Shown here: positions 49,030 to 58,993 of the stretch, piece after piece
How the letters are laid out: each line of letters begins with the position of its first letter
Numbering within the stretch: the first letter of the stretch is position 1
Source: Sulfitobacter faviae
Lineage (GTDB): Bacteria; Pseudomonadota; Alphaproteobacteria; Rhodobacterales; Rhodobacteraceae
Length of the DNA stretch: 64,000 bases
Direction: 5' to 3'
Assembly (NCBI RefSeq): GCF_029870955.1
Contig: NZ_PGFQ01000004.1
Span: forward strand, 7,380 to 71,379
Translations under genes and position numbers: made by a program
Notes under the pieces: generated by a model
Seen by the model: the letters and a program-made list of their open reading frames with translations, nothing else
Database searches by the model: none
Told to the model about the DNA's origin: nothing

Positions 49030-49917
49030 TCAAGGCGCGGGCCGCCTCCAATGCATCAGGGGAGGGACTGGGGTGATACCCGGCTCTAGCACCGCGTCCC
49101 GCGCGGTGACACGGATGATATCGCCTGGCTCTTCCACCAGCTGGTAATCCGGCAAATGATCCGCCGCGATGATGTCGCGGACCATCTTACGAAATACCCG
49201 GCGCGGCGAATTGGACCCCGTTTTTTTCAGCAGCGTTTCCACCGACACTTGCCAACTCCGCTGGCGGCCACAATGTTTGCGTGCCAACTCGTATAGCCGC
49301 CGTTCCAGCGGCTTGCGCAGACGAAAGTAGTCACGGCTCAACGTCAGCACTGATTTGGAAAGCACCGCCCGATACAACCAATCCGACAGCGTTACCGCCA
49401 CCGACACCATGCGCCCACCACGGGTCTTGCGCACGATCTCCCAGCTTTCGATCAAGCCAAAACCTGTCGTAACCTCGATGGGATCGTCCTTGGGCCCAGT
49501 GGCAACATTGGTGGTGATCCGCGTGCCCACCAGCCGCTCAAAAGCATCCTTGAGCCGGCGATAAGCATCACCGCTGGTCTCCCTATTCGTCGCCACCATC
49601 AGATCATGCGCCTTGAGCACCAGCCGCCGCGATGTCGCCCGGCCTGCATTCACCGCTGCCATCAGCTGCGAGATGCAAAAGATCAGAATGTCCTTGTCAT
49701 GGATCGTCGCCAACCCACGCACCGAGGGTGTTACCGTGATCTCAACGTCGTTATGCGCATAATGCAGAATGCGCCGATCTGGCCGCGTTGCCAATGAAAA
49801 CAGCGGATGTTCCATGCTGGCTAGATCGCTCTTGGGCACAACATCAAACACGTCACAAAGAAAGAAATCCCCATCGGGATGATGATGAGGGGCCAAAGCC
49901 CCCTGCCCGCTTATCAT
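49030..49917 (-). CDS. repA: Plasmid replication initiator RepA
   Basis: 295 residues, intact. Replication initiator protein A type (PF10134-like): 'GDFFLCDVFDVVPKSDLASM', 'EHPLFSLATRPDRRILHYAH', 'KDILIFCISQLMAAVNAGRA', 'YRRLKDAFERLVGTRITTNV' and 'RKPLERRLYELARKHCGRQR'. Winged-helix initiators of this type define the RepA plasmids of Rhodobacterales. It is transcribed away from the iterons and from parAB, the usual layout. The presence of rml genes suggests the RepA-I group; a phylogeny would be needed to confirm that. Confidence 0.92.
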   Translation of the reverse strand: MISGQGALAPHHHPDGDFFLCDVFDVVPKSDLASMEHPLFSLATRPDRRILHYAHNDVEITVTPSVRGLATIHDKDILIFCISQLMAAVNAGRATSRRLVLKAHDLMVATNRETSGDAYRRLKDAFERLVGTRITTNVATGPKDDPIEVTTGFGLIESWEIVRKTRGGRMVSVAVTLSDWLYRAVLSKSVLTLSRDYFRLRKPLERRLYELARKHCGRQRSWQVSVETLLKKTGSNSPRRVFRKMVRDIIAADHLPDYQLVEEPGDIIRVTARDAVLEPGITPVPPLMHWRRPAP

Positions 49918-49991
49918 GCTGCCCTCGTCGCTCTTGTACCGCTCTGTGGCGGCTTTTTAGAATCGTGGTTTTAGTTACGCCTAGAGTGGAC

Positions 49992-50000
49992 TTATCCACA
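49992..50000 (+). other. DnaA box
   Basis: TTATCCACA, a perfect consensus DnaA-binding site, 74 bases upstream of the repA start and beside the iterons. Confidence 0.8.
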
Positions 50001-50020
50001 GCGGCCTGTCCAGTCTCGCT

Positions 50021-50093
50021 TATCGCACAATCGGGGGTTCAGAGTCACTTCAGCGTGGTTTCAGAATCGCTTTATCGTGGGTTCAGATTCAAT
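50021..50093 (+). repeat. Origin iterons, 22-base period
   Basis: Three imperfect repeats of the type TCGTGGGTTCAGANTCACTT. The TTCAG core starts at 50038, 50060 and 50082, exactly 22 bases apart. A fourth degenerate unit (TCGTGGTTTTAG) lies near 49963. An AT-rich segment follows (50100-50180). With the DnaA box this marks the replication origin, where RepA would bind. Confidence 0.82.
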
Positions 50094-50229
50094 CAGTACT
50101 CAGAAAATCTAGATTATCCCTTTAAAAACAGCGGTAAAGCCTGAAAGGCTAATCCCGTAACCATAAATAACTGATATTAACACCGAAATAATTCGCTCAC
50201 TCCCCTGCTTTCCGGGTGAAAAACCGCAG

Positions 50230-50244
50230 ATTTTCTAAGAAAAT
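50230..50244. promoter_or_regulatory. Short palindrome upstream of parA
   Basis: ATTTTC-TAA-GAAAAT, perfect 6-base arms, 80 bases before the parA start. A candidate operator for partition-gene autoregulation or a centromere component; the position fits but there is only one copy. Confidence 0.35.
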
Positions 50245-50323
50245 TCATATGAGGAGACGAAAATAGTTCCATGTGCGCCCTTTTGTGATACTCAGTCAAA
50301 AAGGCAGCACACAGGGCAGTTTC

Positions 50324-51688
50324 ATGGATCACCCCCTTATTTCTCCATCACGCCTGAAAAGGCGCGGGCAGAACTGGAAGCGCCGGTAGGCACGCAAAAG
50401 TTCCTGACCATTTCCGAGGCCTGCACGCGGGGCATGGGAGACCTTGCCACAAGAGGTCTGGGCGAAGAAGGCAAGAAATCCCTCCGTCTGTTCTCCACTT
50501 GGGAAATCACCAAATACCTCATTCCCGTAGCACAGGCCCATTTCCGCCGCGTTCTGAAAGCAAACCCCGAACTGCCCCAAGGCCGATCTGAGACCGAAGG
50601 CGGCGCCAAATGGTTTACCCTCGACGAAGTGCTGCGCCTGCGGGCCTTCTTTGCCGCCGAAGGGTCCAAGGCCAAAGAATACCTCCCTACCGACCCAAAG
50701 GGCGACCCGCCAAAATGGTGGCCGTGGCCAACTTCAAAGGCGGTGTTGGCAAAACCTCGACCGCGGCCCATCTGGCGATGTCGGCAGCGCTGGATGGCTA
50801 CCGTGTGCTGGTGATCGATCTGGACAGCCAAGGTTCAATGACCAGTATTTTCGGGGCAAGGTTGAAGATGAATGGCAAACCGTCTTTCCGCTTCTCGCGC
50901 GCCACTATGCCGACCATCTACAGGGGGAGAACCGAGCCCGTGTCTCCCGCGGCGAAACCCCGCAGCCGCTGGATGATGCGCTTAGCGATGCACGCGAAAT
51001 CACCTCAGATGATCTAATCCAGAAAACCCATTGGCCCAACATTGATCTGATCGGTGCGCAGCTGAACCTCTACTGGGCGGAATTCCAAATTCCCGTTTGG
51101 CGCATGGCCGCACGCGGTTGGAAGCTTTGGGATGCGCTAACCGACCGGCTAGAAGCCGATGGTGTACTGGACAACTACGATGTCATCTTCCTCGATACGC
51201 CGCCCGCGCTTGGCTATCTGACGATCAATGGATTGGCCGCCGCTGACATCTTGCTGGTGCCCTTGGGCGCGTCCTTCCTTGAGTTTGATTCCACAGGGCG
51301 TTTCTTTGACATGCTGCACGCGACATTCTCCTCAATCGAAGACGGGGAAAACGTCGCTGCACGTGCCCTGGGCCAACCAGAGGTTAACTTCGAATGGGAT
51401 GCGGTGCGCGCGGTCATCACCCGTTTTGACAGCACCCAGCAGGCCGAAATGGCGGCACTCATGCAAGCCTATTTAGGGCCAACCTTGTCACCCCACCGTC
51501 AGGGTTTTACAGCACTGATCGGGCAAGCGGGCGAAAGCGTGAATGGTATCTATGAGGCCGACTACCGTGATTTTAACCGTGAGACCTATGCCCGGGGCCG
51601 CGAGACCTTTGATGAAACCTATGCCGCGTTCAAAAAGCTTTTGATCGGCGCATGGGCACGGGACGTGGCAGAAGAGGGCGCGTCATGA
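50324..51688 (+). CDS. parA: Partition ATPase ParA (three frame breaks)
   Basis: About 455 residues, the long ParA type with an N-terminal DNA-binding domain. ATG 50324 leads into the main frame only if one C is added to the C run at 50331 ('MDHPPYFSITPEKARAELEA'). Further breaks lie near 50690 and 50857. The HTH-like N-terminus has 'STWEITKYLIPVAQ' and 'WFTLDEVLRLRAFF'. The Walker-type loop is 'MVAVANFKGGVGKTSTAAHL', then 'YRVLVIDLDSQGSMTSIFGA' and 'YDVIFLDTPPALGYLTINGL'. Divergent from repA, as in RepA-type plasmids. Confidence 0.9.
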
Positions 51689-51760
51689 ACCACCCTACCC
51701 TCCCTTTGAACTGCGTACGTCGGGCTAACCCTTTTTTCACTCTTTCTGCAGGAGGCTACC

Positions 51761-52770
51761 ATGGCCAAACGTAAACGCCTTGCTGTTCCGGACCCGTCCC
51801 AGATCGCAGCGCCGGAGACTAAAGCCATGGACATTCCAATTGGATATGCGCCCGATCACATGAAGCGCCGCGCGCCGATCGCCGATGTCGCGGGGCAGGC
51901 GGCCACAACCGCCGCGTTAGAGACTGTCGCGGGCGAAATGCAGGCGGCCCGCGAAGAGGGGCGCTTGGTTCAGAAGATCCCGCTCGACGCAGTAGATGCC
52001 GCCCATATGATCCGCGACCGGATCACAATCGACCCCGAAGAAATGGCAACACTCGAAGCTTCTCTTCTGGCACGCGGGCAGCAGACCCCGATTGAGGTGG
52101 TCGAGACAACACCGGGCCGCTACGGGCTGATCTCTGGTTGGCGCCGTATTAGTGCCTTACGCAGCCTCGCACAGCGTGGGGAGGGGCCGGGCAATGTGCT
52201 GGCGCTGATCCGTAAACCGGATACCGCCTCAGATGCCTATATCGCCATGGTCGAGGAAAACGAAATCCGTGTCGGCCTCAGCTATTTTGAACGGGCCAGT
52301 ATCGTCGCTGGCTCTGTTCGTGAAGGCGTGTTTCGCAACGAAAAAGAGGCCCTGAATAGCCTTTTCGCGGCCGCTTCTCGTGCCAAACGGTCTAAGATTA
52401 AAAGCTTCCTCCCGGTGGTCGAAACCCTCGGCGCCTATGTCCGTCACCCTTCAGCACTGACTGAACGCCTCGGCCTCGCGGTATCGACCCGTTTGCAGGC
52501 AGAGCCGGAGTGGGGAAGCGTCTCTATGACAGGCTTCGTAAAGCAGATCCGGCCACGCCGGAGGATGAAGCAGCCTTGATACAAAAGGCTCTGGAGGGCG
52601 GTTCATATTCTAAGAAGGTGGGGCAGGGGGCAGCAAAGCCTGCACCCACTATCCCGGCATCGCCAATTACCGTAAGCCGCAGCAAAGGTACGCTGCGCTT
52701 ATCTGGTCCAGCTGTAACAGATGATTTGATGGATGCAATTGAGGCGTTGGTCCGGGATTGGAAGGCATAG
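51761..52770 (+). CDS. parB: Partition protein ParB (frameshifted)
   Basis: About 336 residues. A perfect ribosome site AGGAGG precedes ATG 51761. 'IPLDAVDAAHMIRDRITIDP' and 'ASLLARGQQTPIEVVETTPG' are followed by 'RYGLISGWRRISALRSL', which is the ParB N-terminal CTP-binding domain. 'YIAMVEENEIRVGLSYFERA' is the conserved helical part. The frame breaks near 52515 (G run; restored 'EPEWGKRLYDRLRKADPATP'). 72 bases after parA. Confidence 0.9.
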
Positions 52771-52959
52771 TCTCAGGTGTCGCCAGAAAATGGCATACCC
52801 AAATGTTTCGCACGCGAAACATAATTTTACAAGGTACTGTTATATATAAAGAAAATAAATCTTTCTTAGGAAGGGATGGTAAATTCTAGTGTTATCCTTC
52901 GGGATATTCACACAGGTTCTGCACGAACTCGCCACTTAGTACCGATAGTGTGGTGTCAC

Positions 52960-53535
52960 TAGCGTGGTAATGAAATCGAACGGCGTTTACTGGATACTGG
53001 CGTTCGAGATTATTCTGGTGAATGCGCGTTAAGCAGGACAATGCGCCGTCTTTCGGGCCGCACTCTACGGTGTGTTGGGCACAAACCTAACGCAGAACCA
53101 TAGTCTGAGACCATCGTTGGTATTGAAGCTAGTGGCCAGATGTGCCCCCACCTGTGCGCTTGGAAGAGTGCCAAGCACGTCACCGTCTGGCCTTGCTTGG
53201 CCTCAGGCAACAAAACTTCCGGAGAGAATTTGCTATCTTCGCGGAGACGACGGTCCTCCAGTCGTGCAGCCGATCTGTTTCGTCTGGTTGTCGTGACGAT
53301 TGACAAAAAGCGACACGGCCTTGGGTGCCTTTTACCGGCGGCTGGGAACGCGCATAGGCAAGCGAAAGGCAGTGACGGCCACGGCGCGCAAGATCGCAAT
53401 CTACGACTCCATCCGCTATAGCATCACCTATCAGGATAAGGACGCCGCAGCTTTTGATGATCGACATCGGCAACGCGTCTCTGAGACCTCCAGCAGCGTC
53501 TCAAACAATGGGCTATGCAAAACCACTGTTGAGAC
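52960..53535 (+). pseudogene. IS110-family transposase, decayed C-terminal part
   Basis: Scattered in-frame pieces match an IS110-type transposase: 'NGVYWILAFEIILVNAR' near 52981, 'CAWKSAKHVTVWPCLASGNK' near 53155, 'SSRAADLFRLVVVT' near 53260 and 'GAFYRRLGTRIGKRKAVTAT' near 53325. They are separated by several frame changes and deletions. The end joins the same junction sequence seen at 2183. Confidence 0.75.
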
Positions 53536-53618
53536 CTGAGACCCGGTTATGGCCACCCGCTGCGCAATTTGAGGGCTGCGCAGACGGCCATAACGTCTCC
53601 ACGGCACTTCTTTCCGAC

Positions 53619-54928
53619 TGAACTGGCCCCCATTTCGACCGGACACCTCGGACTGACCAAGGAGGCTTAAGGATAGCCTTAAGCACATGCTTATGTCTGC
53701 GATGGAAATCATTACTGATGGTGGGCGCCGTCGACGCTGGTCTGCGGCTGAAAAGCTGCGGATCGTTGAAGAGACCCTCTACGACGGGGATAGTGTTTCG
53801 GCCGTTGCTCGTCGTAATGGCGTGGCGCCCAATCTGTTGTATCGTTGGCGTAGATTGATGCTTGAGGGAGGGAGTGTCGCTGTGACAGGAGATGAAAGCG
53901 TGACCAGCAATAAGGCTGTTCGAGAGATGGAAGCCCGCGTTCGGGAGCTTGAGCGTCAGCTGGGACGCAAAACGCTGGAAGTGGAGATCTTGAAGGAAGC
54001 GCTCGACAAGTCCCGCTCAAAAAAACCGACCTTGCTTGCGCGTGCCTGCGGCACCTCAAACCGGGCGGTTCCCGATGAAGGCGGTGGCACAGACGTTAGG
54101 CGTATCCCGTTCGAACCTACATGAACGGCAGAGGGGAAGCACGGAGCCGCGTCGGAGCTATTATAAAGCTCAGGACGCGGCGCTCTTGCCACGTATCGAG
54201 TGTTTGGTGGCGGAACGCCCAACCTATGGCTACCGTCGGATCTGTGCAGTGCTGAACCTGGAACTCAAGGCAGAAGGCCTTGCCCCGGCAAATCATAAAC
54301 GCGTCTATCGCAGGCCAATCACCTGCTGCTGGAGCGATCCGGCTTCGACCGGCCCGAACGCGCCCACGATGGCAAGGTCATCATGATGCGGTCGAACTTG
54401 CGCTGGTGCTCTGACGGGCTGGAGTTCACCTGCTGGAATGGCGATGTTATCCGCGCGGCGTTCTTGCTCGATGCTCATGATCGCGAGGTCATCGCTTGGC
54501 GGGCTGTCGCCAATGCCGGGATTAGCGGCTCGGACGTGCGTGACATGCTTCTGGAGGCCGTCGAAAAACGCTTCGGCAGCTATTACGCCCCAGAGGTTGT
54601 TGAGGTCTTATCCGACAATGGAAGCGCTTACACAGCAAAGGAAACCCGCATCTTCGCTCGCCAGATCGGCCTGAAGTCATGCTTCACCCCAGTCGCCAGC
54701 CCGCAATCTAACGGCATGTCCGAAGCCTTCGTAAAGACGCTCAAACGCGATTACGTACGCGTCAATCCACTACCCAATGCCGAAACCGTTTTGAATTTGA
54801 TAGGAGAATGGATCGAGGACTATAACGACAACCACCTAGACAGCGGCCTAAGATGGCGATCGCCTCGAGAGTTCATCAAGGCTAAAACCGAAACCGCTTA
54901 GGTGTCCGGTGAAACGGGGGCCGGTCCA
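53619..54928 (+). mobile_element. IS3-family element (IS2-like group) with target duplication
   Basis: 1310 bases. The left end is TGAACTGGCCCCCATTTCGA and the right end, read on the minus strand, is TGGACCGGCCCCCGTTTCAC; both continue to CCGGACAC. A perfect 5-base duplication CCGAC flanks it at 53614-53618 and 54929-54933. It has inserted into the older IS110/IS3 chimera. Joining the flanks recreates the junction seen at 2270-2290. Confidence 0.93.
53702..54901 (+). pseudogene. IS2-group transposase OrfA-OrfB (broken)
   Basis: OrfA has 'RRRRWSAAEKLRIVEETLYD', 'SVSAVARRNGVAPNLLYRWR' and the zipper 'LERQLGRKTLEVEILKEALD'. The OrfB part has 'MKAVAQTLGVSRSNLHERQR', 'ERPTYGYRRICAVLNLELKA', then 'LRWCSDGLEFTCWNGDV' (Asp), 'VEVLSDNGSAYTAKETRIFA' (Asp) and 'SPQSNGMSEAFVKTLKRDYV' (Glu). 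An A7 run near 54019 could serve the normal -1 shift. A further break near 54312 looks like a 4-base deletion (ATGC) rather than a homopolymer error, so the element is probably inactive. Confidence 0.8.
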
Positions 54929-54933
54929 CCGAC

Positions 54934-55294
54934 ATGCTATGAGACCGAGTTCACCAGTCAAGCGATCTTAAAATGGGCCGACGAGAACAAGGTGCTTTGG
55001 CACTACATCGATCCGGGTAAGCCTCGGCAAAACGCTTTCGTTGAAAGCCTCAACGGCAGGCTTAGGGATGAGCTTCTGAACGAGGAAATCTTCGATAGTG
55101 TGGAGGACGCACGGAGCAAGCTTGCCCTCCGGCGTTATGATTACAACACGGTCAGACCGCACTCGTCCCTGGACAACCAGACACCGCAGCAAGCGCGCCG
55201 AGCGTTTGAGCAATCTGAGGGCTCCACGCCCGGCGCACTTGCGCCAGACGGAGAAGCCGAATACCGAAATCCAACCTGTAGACTCTCGTTATGA
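54934..55294 (+). pseudogene. IS3-family orfB, C-terminal fragment
   Basis: '[20 protein letters not shown]', '[20 protein letters not shown]', '[20 protein letters not shown]' and a complete C-terminal tail to a stop at 55294. Homologous to 2284-2549 but clearly diverged and about 30 residues longer. It was separated from its upstream part by the IS2-like insertion. Confidence 0.85.
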
Positions 55295-55703
55295 ACGATG
55301 ATCCGGCGGAGGGCAGGTCTAAAAAAGGTAACAGGGCAGGGGTTGGGCGGATTCTGAGACCTAGATCAGGGAACTCAATAGGGAGTAAGTCAGACCTACA
55401 CGCGTCAAACTTTGCATCACTTGCATTGTTTTAACAGTGCTGTGCAGCGCTTGAACTGATAGTTGGGCTAGGTTAGGCAGCGAAGAGCTCTTAACGTTAC
55501 TTGATGCACGGCGTATCAAACATTCGCACGGAGTAAATTGGTGATGAAGAAAATATATGGGCACCCGTGGGAGCTTTTGCGTCGGACGCAACATCTCACG
55601 AAAACTGGAACAGTACTTAGACAACCGAATTCAATCCAAGATATCTTTCCGAGAAACAGAAATACAATTATAAGCTACTTTTTTGCCAACTAAAGGGATC
55701 GGT
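55295..55703. other. 409-base spacer upstream of the AT-rich glycan block
   Basis: No gene recognised. AT content rises toward the right. It probably holds the promoter for the plus-strand genes that follow. Confidence 0.45.
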
Positions 55704-56861
55704 ATGTCACCTAATAGAAAAACTGGTCACGTTTGGTTGTTTTCAGAAAGTTGCACAGCTGAATTCTCCCAAGAACTAGCCGGAATATTTCCTAAAATCA
55801 AAAAGTTGAATGAAGGGACAGCTTCCAGTGAAGCTCATGTTTTTCAGAATCAAAAAGGAATTATCCTTGTTGGTCGCGGCCTCGTTGATACACTTGTAAC
55901 TACAATAGCGCAACGCTCTGATCCACTTGAAAAACTTGAAGAGTGGAAGTTAGAGACGGCGAACATCCTAGCAGTATATCGACGTAGCCGAAGAAAAGCC
56001 TCTATGTTTTTGATGGAGGAAATTATAACTGATCCTAACCGTGCCATTCGAGAAGTTTCTCGTAAAACCGGGTACAATGTACGATATCCAACTACATTAA
56101 CTAATGGGCAAAGTATAGAGCGAAGCGCATTGCACTGGTTGCTCGCCGAGGCTTTAGCTACAAGAGACGTTGAGGCGCAAAAGCTTAGCGAAGAACTTGA
56201 AGCGTCATCGATACCACTCGTTGAACGTAAGAAGGAAAAGCTTGATACGGCACTTGCTGCGTTGAAGTGCTGCGCTCAACTACAATACGACGCCGACGTA
56301 AAAGAACAGCAAAGTGTAGAACTTGAAATTCTAGAAAAAAAAGTGTCGGATCAGCTAGAAGCCCTTATTGAAGCAGACACACAAGCAACTGAAGTCAAAC
56401 TTCTTGTTGAGCAAGCTAATGCTACAAAAATAGAAATGACGCAGCTATTAGGTGAAAACCGATTTGCCGAAGCTGAGATCGAAATGCTCTTGTCTCAAAT
56501 AATCTCGTTGCAACACTCGGTTGAAGAGGTATTCAATGAGCTTCAGGATGCACTACAGTATAAAGAAATAGCCTCTGAGCGAGATAGGGAAATATTAAGC
56601 CTGAATAACCGAATAGGAGAAATCATCTCTGAACGGGATCAGGAAATAAAAAGCCTAAATGTCCGAATCGAAGAAATCATCTTTCAGCGAGATAAAAAAA
56701 TACTGGACTTAAATAGTCGAATGAATAGTTTGGAATTTTCTAACGCGACTTTAGATAGGTCGGTTAAAGAGAAAAATAGGATGATTGAGGATCTCTACCA
56801 ATCGTCCTCTTGGCGTATAACCGCACCACTACGGTTTATAAAAAAGTCTCTTAGTAAGTAA
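55704..56861 (+). CDS. Coiled-coil protein of the glycosyltransferase block
   Basis: 385 residues from ATG 55704, after AAAGGGA. The N-terminal 140 residues are mixed alpha/beta ('GHVWLFSESCTAEFSQELAG', 'GIILVGRGLVDTLV'). About 145-355 is coiled coil with an 18-residue tandem repeat near 291-344. The C-terminus 'SSSWRITAPLRFIKKSLSK' is a motif seen at the end of coiled-coil segments attached to many glycosyltransferases and methyltransferases of polysaccharide loci. Very AT-rich, unlike the rml block. Probably a scaffold for the glycosyltransferases downstream; the enzyme role, if any, is unknown. Confidence 0.72.
   Translation: MSPNRKTGHVWLFSESCTAEFSQELAGIFPKIKKLNEGTASSEAHVFQNQKGIILVGRGLVDTLVTTIAQRSDPLEKLEEWKLETANILAVYRRSRRKASMFLMEEIITDPNRAIREVSRKTGYNVRYPTTLTNGQSIERSALHWLLAEALATRDVEAQKLSEELEASSIPLVERKKEKLDTALAALKCCAQLQYDADVKEQQSVELEILEKKVSDQLEALIEADTQATEVKLLVEQANATKIEMTQLLGENRFAEAEIEMLLSQIISLQHSVEEVFNELQDALQYKEIASERDREILSLNNRIGEIISERDQEIKSLNVRIEEIIFQRDKKILDLNSRMNSLEFSNATLDRSVKEKNRMIEDLYQSSSWRITAPLRFIKKSLSK
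56574..56735 (+). repeat. Three tandem 54-base (18-codon) repeats
   Basis: Units begin at 56574, 56628 and 56682. Each encodes a variant of 'ERDxEIxSLNxRIxEII', a charged coiled-coil module. DNA identity between units is high, so copy number may vary between strains. Confidence 0.85.
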
Positions 56862-56907
56862 TTATCCGTTCAAAGCTAGATGTTAGTAGAGTTATGTTGA
56901 GGGCCCT

Positions 56908-57689
56908 ATGTACTGGCGAAAAAAATACTATCGTACCCTTTGGAAATCTACCCTTCCATTGACCAGACGATTTGATCTTTCAAACGGGCTTTTCTCTGGT
57001 CGGGAAGCCTATATTTTCGCTGCTGGCCCTTCTTTAAAGAATGTCGACGTCGAATCTCTCCGTTTACGGCTTGATAAGTCGCTTGTTATTTGCATCAAAC
57101 AATCGATCGATATCGTAGATTTCGATTGTGATGCACTGATTATGAACTTTTGTAACTTCAGTGGATATGAGTGGGATCGCATACAGTGCCCCACTTTTTG
57201 GACTACGTTCGATCGTAAGCACAATGAAATGATTCAGGCGAAGGGTGCAAATTGTAATGCTACGTTTGAGGTTGTAGAGAATGGCCCTAATACCGCCGCC
57301 GGTTTCTCCCTAAGTACTGCTGGCGGTAACCGGTGGGAAAACTTAGACAAAATCACCGATGGAAAAGCTCGATGGGGGCCAGGGCTTATGTATGAACTCG
57401 CAATCCCGCTCGCCCTACTAGCAGGGGTGTCTCATATTAATCTAGTTTCATGGACATAGGCACAATCAGTCAAGAGAATGATACAGCATTTCATAATGAA
57501 CACTTCTATGAGCAAAATAAAGTGGAAATGAGTACCAAAATCACGAATCTTGAAATCACTACTGTTGCCAATTCAACTTTAGCCCTTAGAAATTGGTTAG
57601 CTGCGAAAGGCGTCGGTTTGTCGGTGATCTCAGACCGCAGTCTTGTACATGAAAGTATTCCGCGAAAGCCAGAGTGGATTATTCAATGA
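56908..57689 (+). CDS. Maf/sialyltransferase-like (DUF115-type) protein (frameshifted)
   Basis: About 260 residues after restoring one G near 57449 ('INLVSWDIGTISQENDTAFH'). The N-terminal 'REAYIFAAGPSLKNVDVESL' is the G-x-G-P-S-L loop of the MptE/DUF115 and GT42 sialyltransferase-like fold, followed by 'KSLVICIKQSIDIVDFDCDA'. Mid-protein 'NTAAGFSLSTAGGNRWENL' and 'YELAIPLALLAGVSHINLVS' match the latter half of that fold. It resembles the C-terminal domain of the aldolase fusion at 62-64 kb, which suggests both handle the same CMP-activated sugar acid. GAGGG precedes ATG 56908. The stop overlaps the next gene as ATGA. Confidence 0.68.
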
Positions 57690-58993
57690 AAGTTCTAACT
57701 TTGGATTGGAGAAAGTTTGGCGACTTCAGTGCAGTTGGCCAACTTACTCAGAAGATTTTTTCCCATGGTTCTGGCTATAGTATTCATCCCGTGCAATGCA
57801 TCAACAATACAGATTGCCGTGTTTTTGAAGTTGGGTCAGATAAGGCTGTTGTGGACGTTTACAAAAGCAATATACACCACGACGCTGTTCTTAATTATGT
57901 TTCAGAACTTAAGCCCTCTGTTTTCTATGTACGCCTTTCTCCACACATTCCGACTCTCGAATTAGCCTGTAAGCTAATTTCACGTTTTCACGAAGTTCCA
58001 CTAATTGTCCATTATATGGACAAACCCAGCTTTTCAGAGATGTCGAACACTCGTATTGCCTATGTTCAGCATATGTATGACGTTTTAGTTAAGAATGCAG
58101 ACCAGTTTTTAACTATCCACAGTTCAAGTATAGAAGATTTGGAGAAATGCTTCGGATATAAGCCTAAGGTGCTCGCTAACTTTATTCGTAAGCCGGTATC
58201 AAAAACATCAGCTAATGTAGGCTTTTCCGGACAGCCAATCAAGATATTCTATTTTGGTAGCATTGATAAAAAGATGAACGAGAGCGCTATTGCTAGCCTG
58301 GCTCAAGAGGTTTCTTCTAATCAATGGGTTTCATTGTCTCTCTGGTCCAACAGTGGACTCTGGGGAGAGATTAAACAACTAGTCGAAAACTCGCAAAATA
58401 TTCATGCTTTTAAATCCAACCTTGATGTCGAACAATTCCAAAGAAAGATGAGCGAGGCTGACATACTATTGCTACCATATAATTTTGACGAAACGTCGAA
58501 AATTTTTTTGAAGCATAGCTTTTCTAATAAGTTTGTCGACTACCTTGAAGCTGGGGGTGTGATTCTATGTCTTGGACCGGCGGAGATCCCTACTGTAATG
58601 GCATGTAAGGAAAGTGGTTTAGCTCTCGTTCTTGAGAGCAAAAGTGCATTGAAAGCGGCTTTCTCATCCGAAGAAGCGTTTAGAAATGCATTAGGAACCC
58701 TTGATCTTGAGAGTTACAATGCAAAAGCAGAATCCTTGAGGAGAGCTCAGGAGGTTCTTGTTGAGGAATTTTTCGATTCTATGGAACGTATTGTGAGCCG
58801 GGGCTCCAAGCGTACATTTCGAACTAAAGACATTACTTCTAAATCACATATCGAAGAAACAATGTTGGGCGTTTTGATCCGCCAGAAATTCTTTGACCAT
58901 GCGCAACCGGTGGAACAGCAATCCCTGGTTTCGTCTTTAATGGCAGAAATTTTGCGGCGACGCGGTTATAAGGGCCTTCAGTATGAAATTTAG
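57686..58993 (+). CDS. GT-B type glycosyltransferase
   Basis: 435 residues, intact, the complete form of the gene truncated at the window start. ATG 57686 overlaps the previous stop (ATGA); an in-frame GTG at 57674 would add 4 residues. The N-terminal Rossmann part begins 'MKVLTLDWRKFGDFSAVGQL', with 'PLIVHYMDKPSFSEMSNTRI' at about 110. The second Rossmann domain starts 'PIKIFYFGSIDKKMNESAIA', then 'ADILLLPYNFDETSK' and 'SNKFVDYLEAGG'. GT4-like. AT-rich. Donor and acceptor are unknown. Confidence 0.82.
   Translation: MKVLTLDWRKFGDFSAVGQLTQKIFSHGSGYSIHPVQCINNTDCRVFEVGSDKAVVDVYKSNIHHDAVLNYVSELKPSVFYVRLSPHIPTLELACKLISRFHEVPLIVHYMDKPSFSEMSNTRIAYVQHMYDVLVKNADQFLTIHSSSIEDLEKCFGYKPKVLANFIRKPVSKTSANVGFSGQPIKIFYFGSIDKKMNESAIASLAQEVSSNQWVSLSLWSNSGLWGEIKQLVENSQNIHAFKSNLDVEQFQRKMSEADILLLPYNFDETSKIFLKHSFSNKFVDYLEAGGVILCLGPAEIPTVMACKESGLALVLESKSALKAAFSSEEAFRNALGTLDLESYNAKAESLRRAQEVLVEEFFDSMERIVSRGSKRTFRTKDITSKSHIEETMLGVLIRQKFFDHAQPVEQQSLVSSLMAEILRRRGYKGLQYEI

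Noticed and set aside
53010..53473. Minus-strand frames of 97-129 codons near 53.2 kb
   Set aside because: The plus strand carries recognisable IS110 transposase pieces in order; the minus frames are their shadows.
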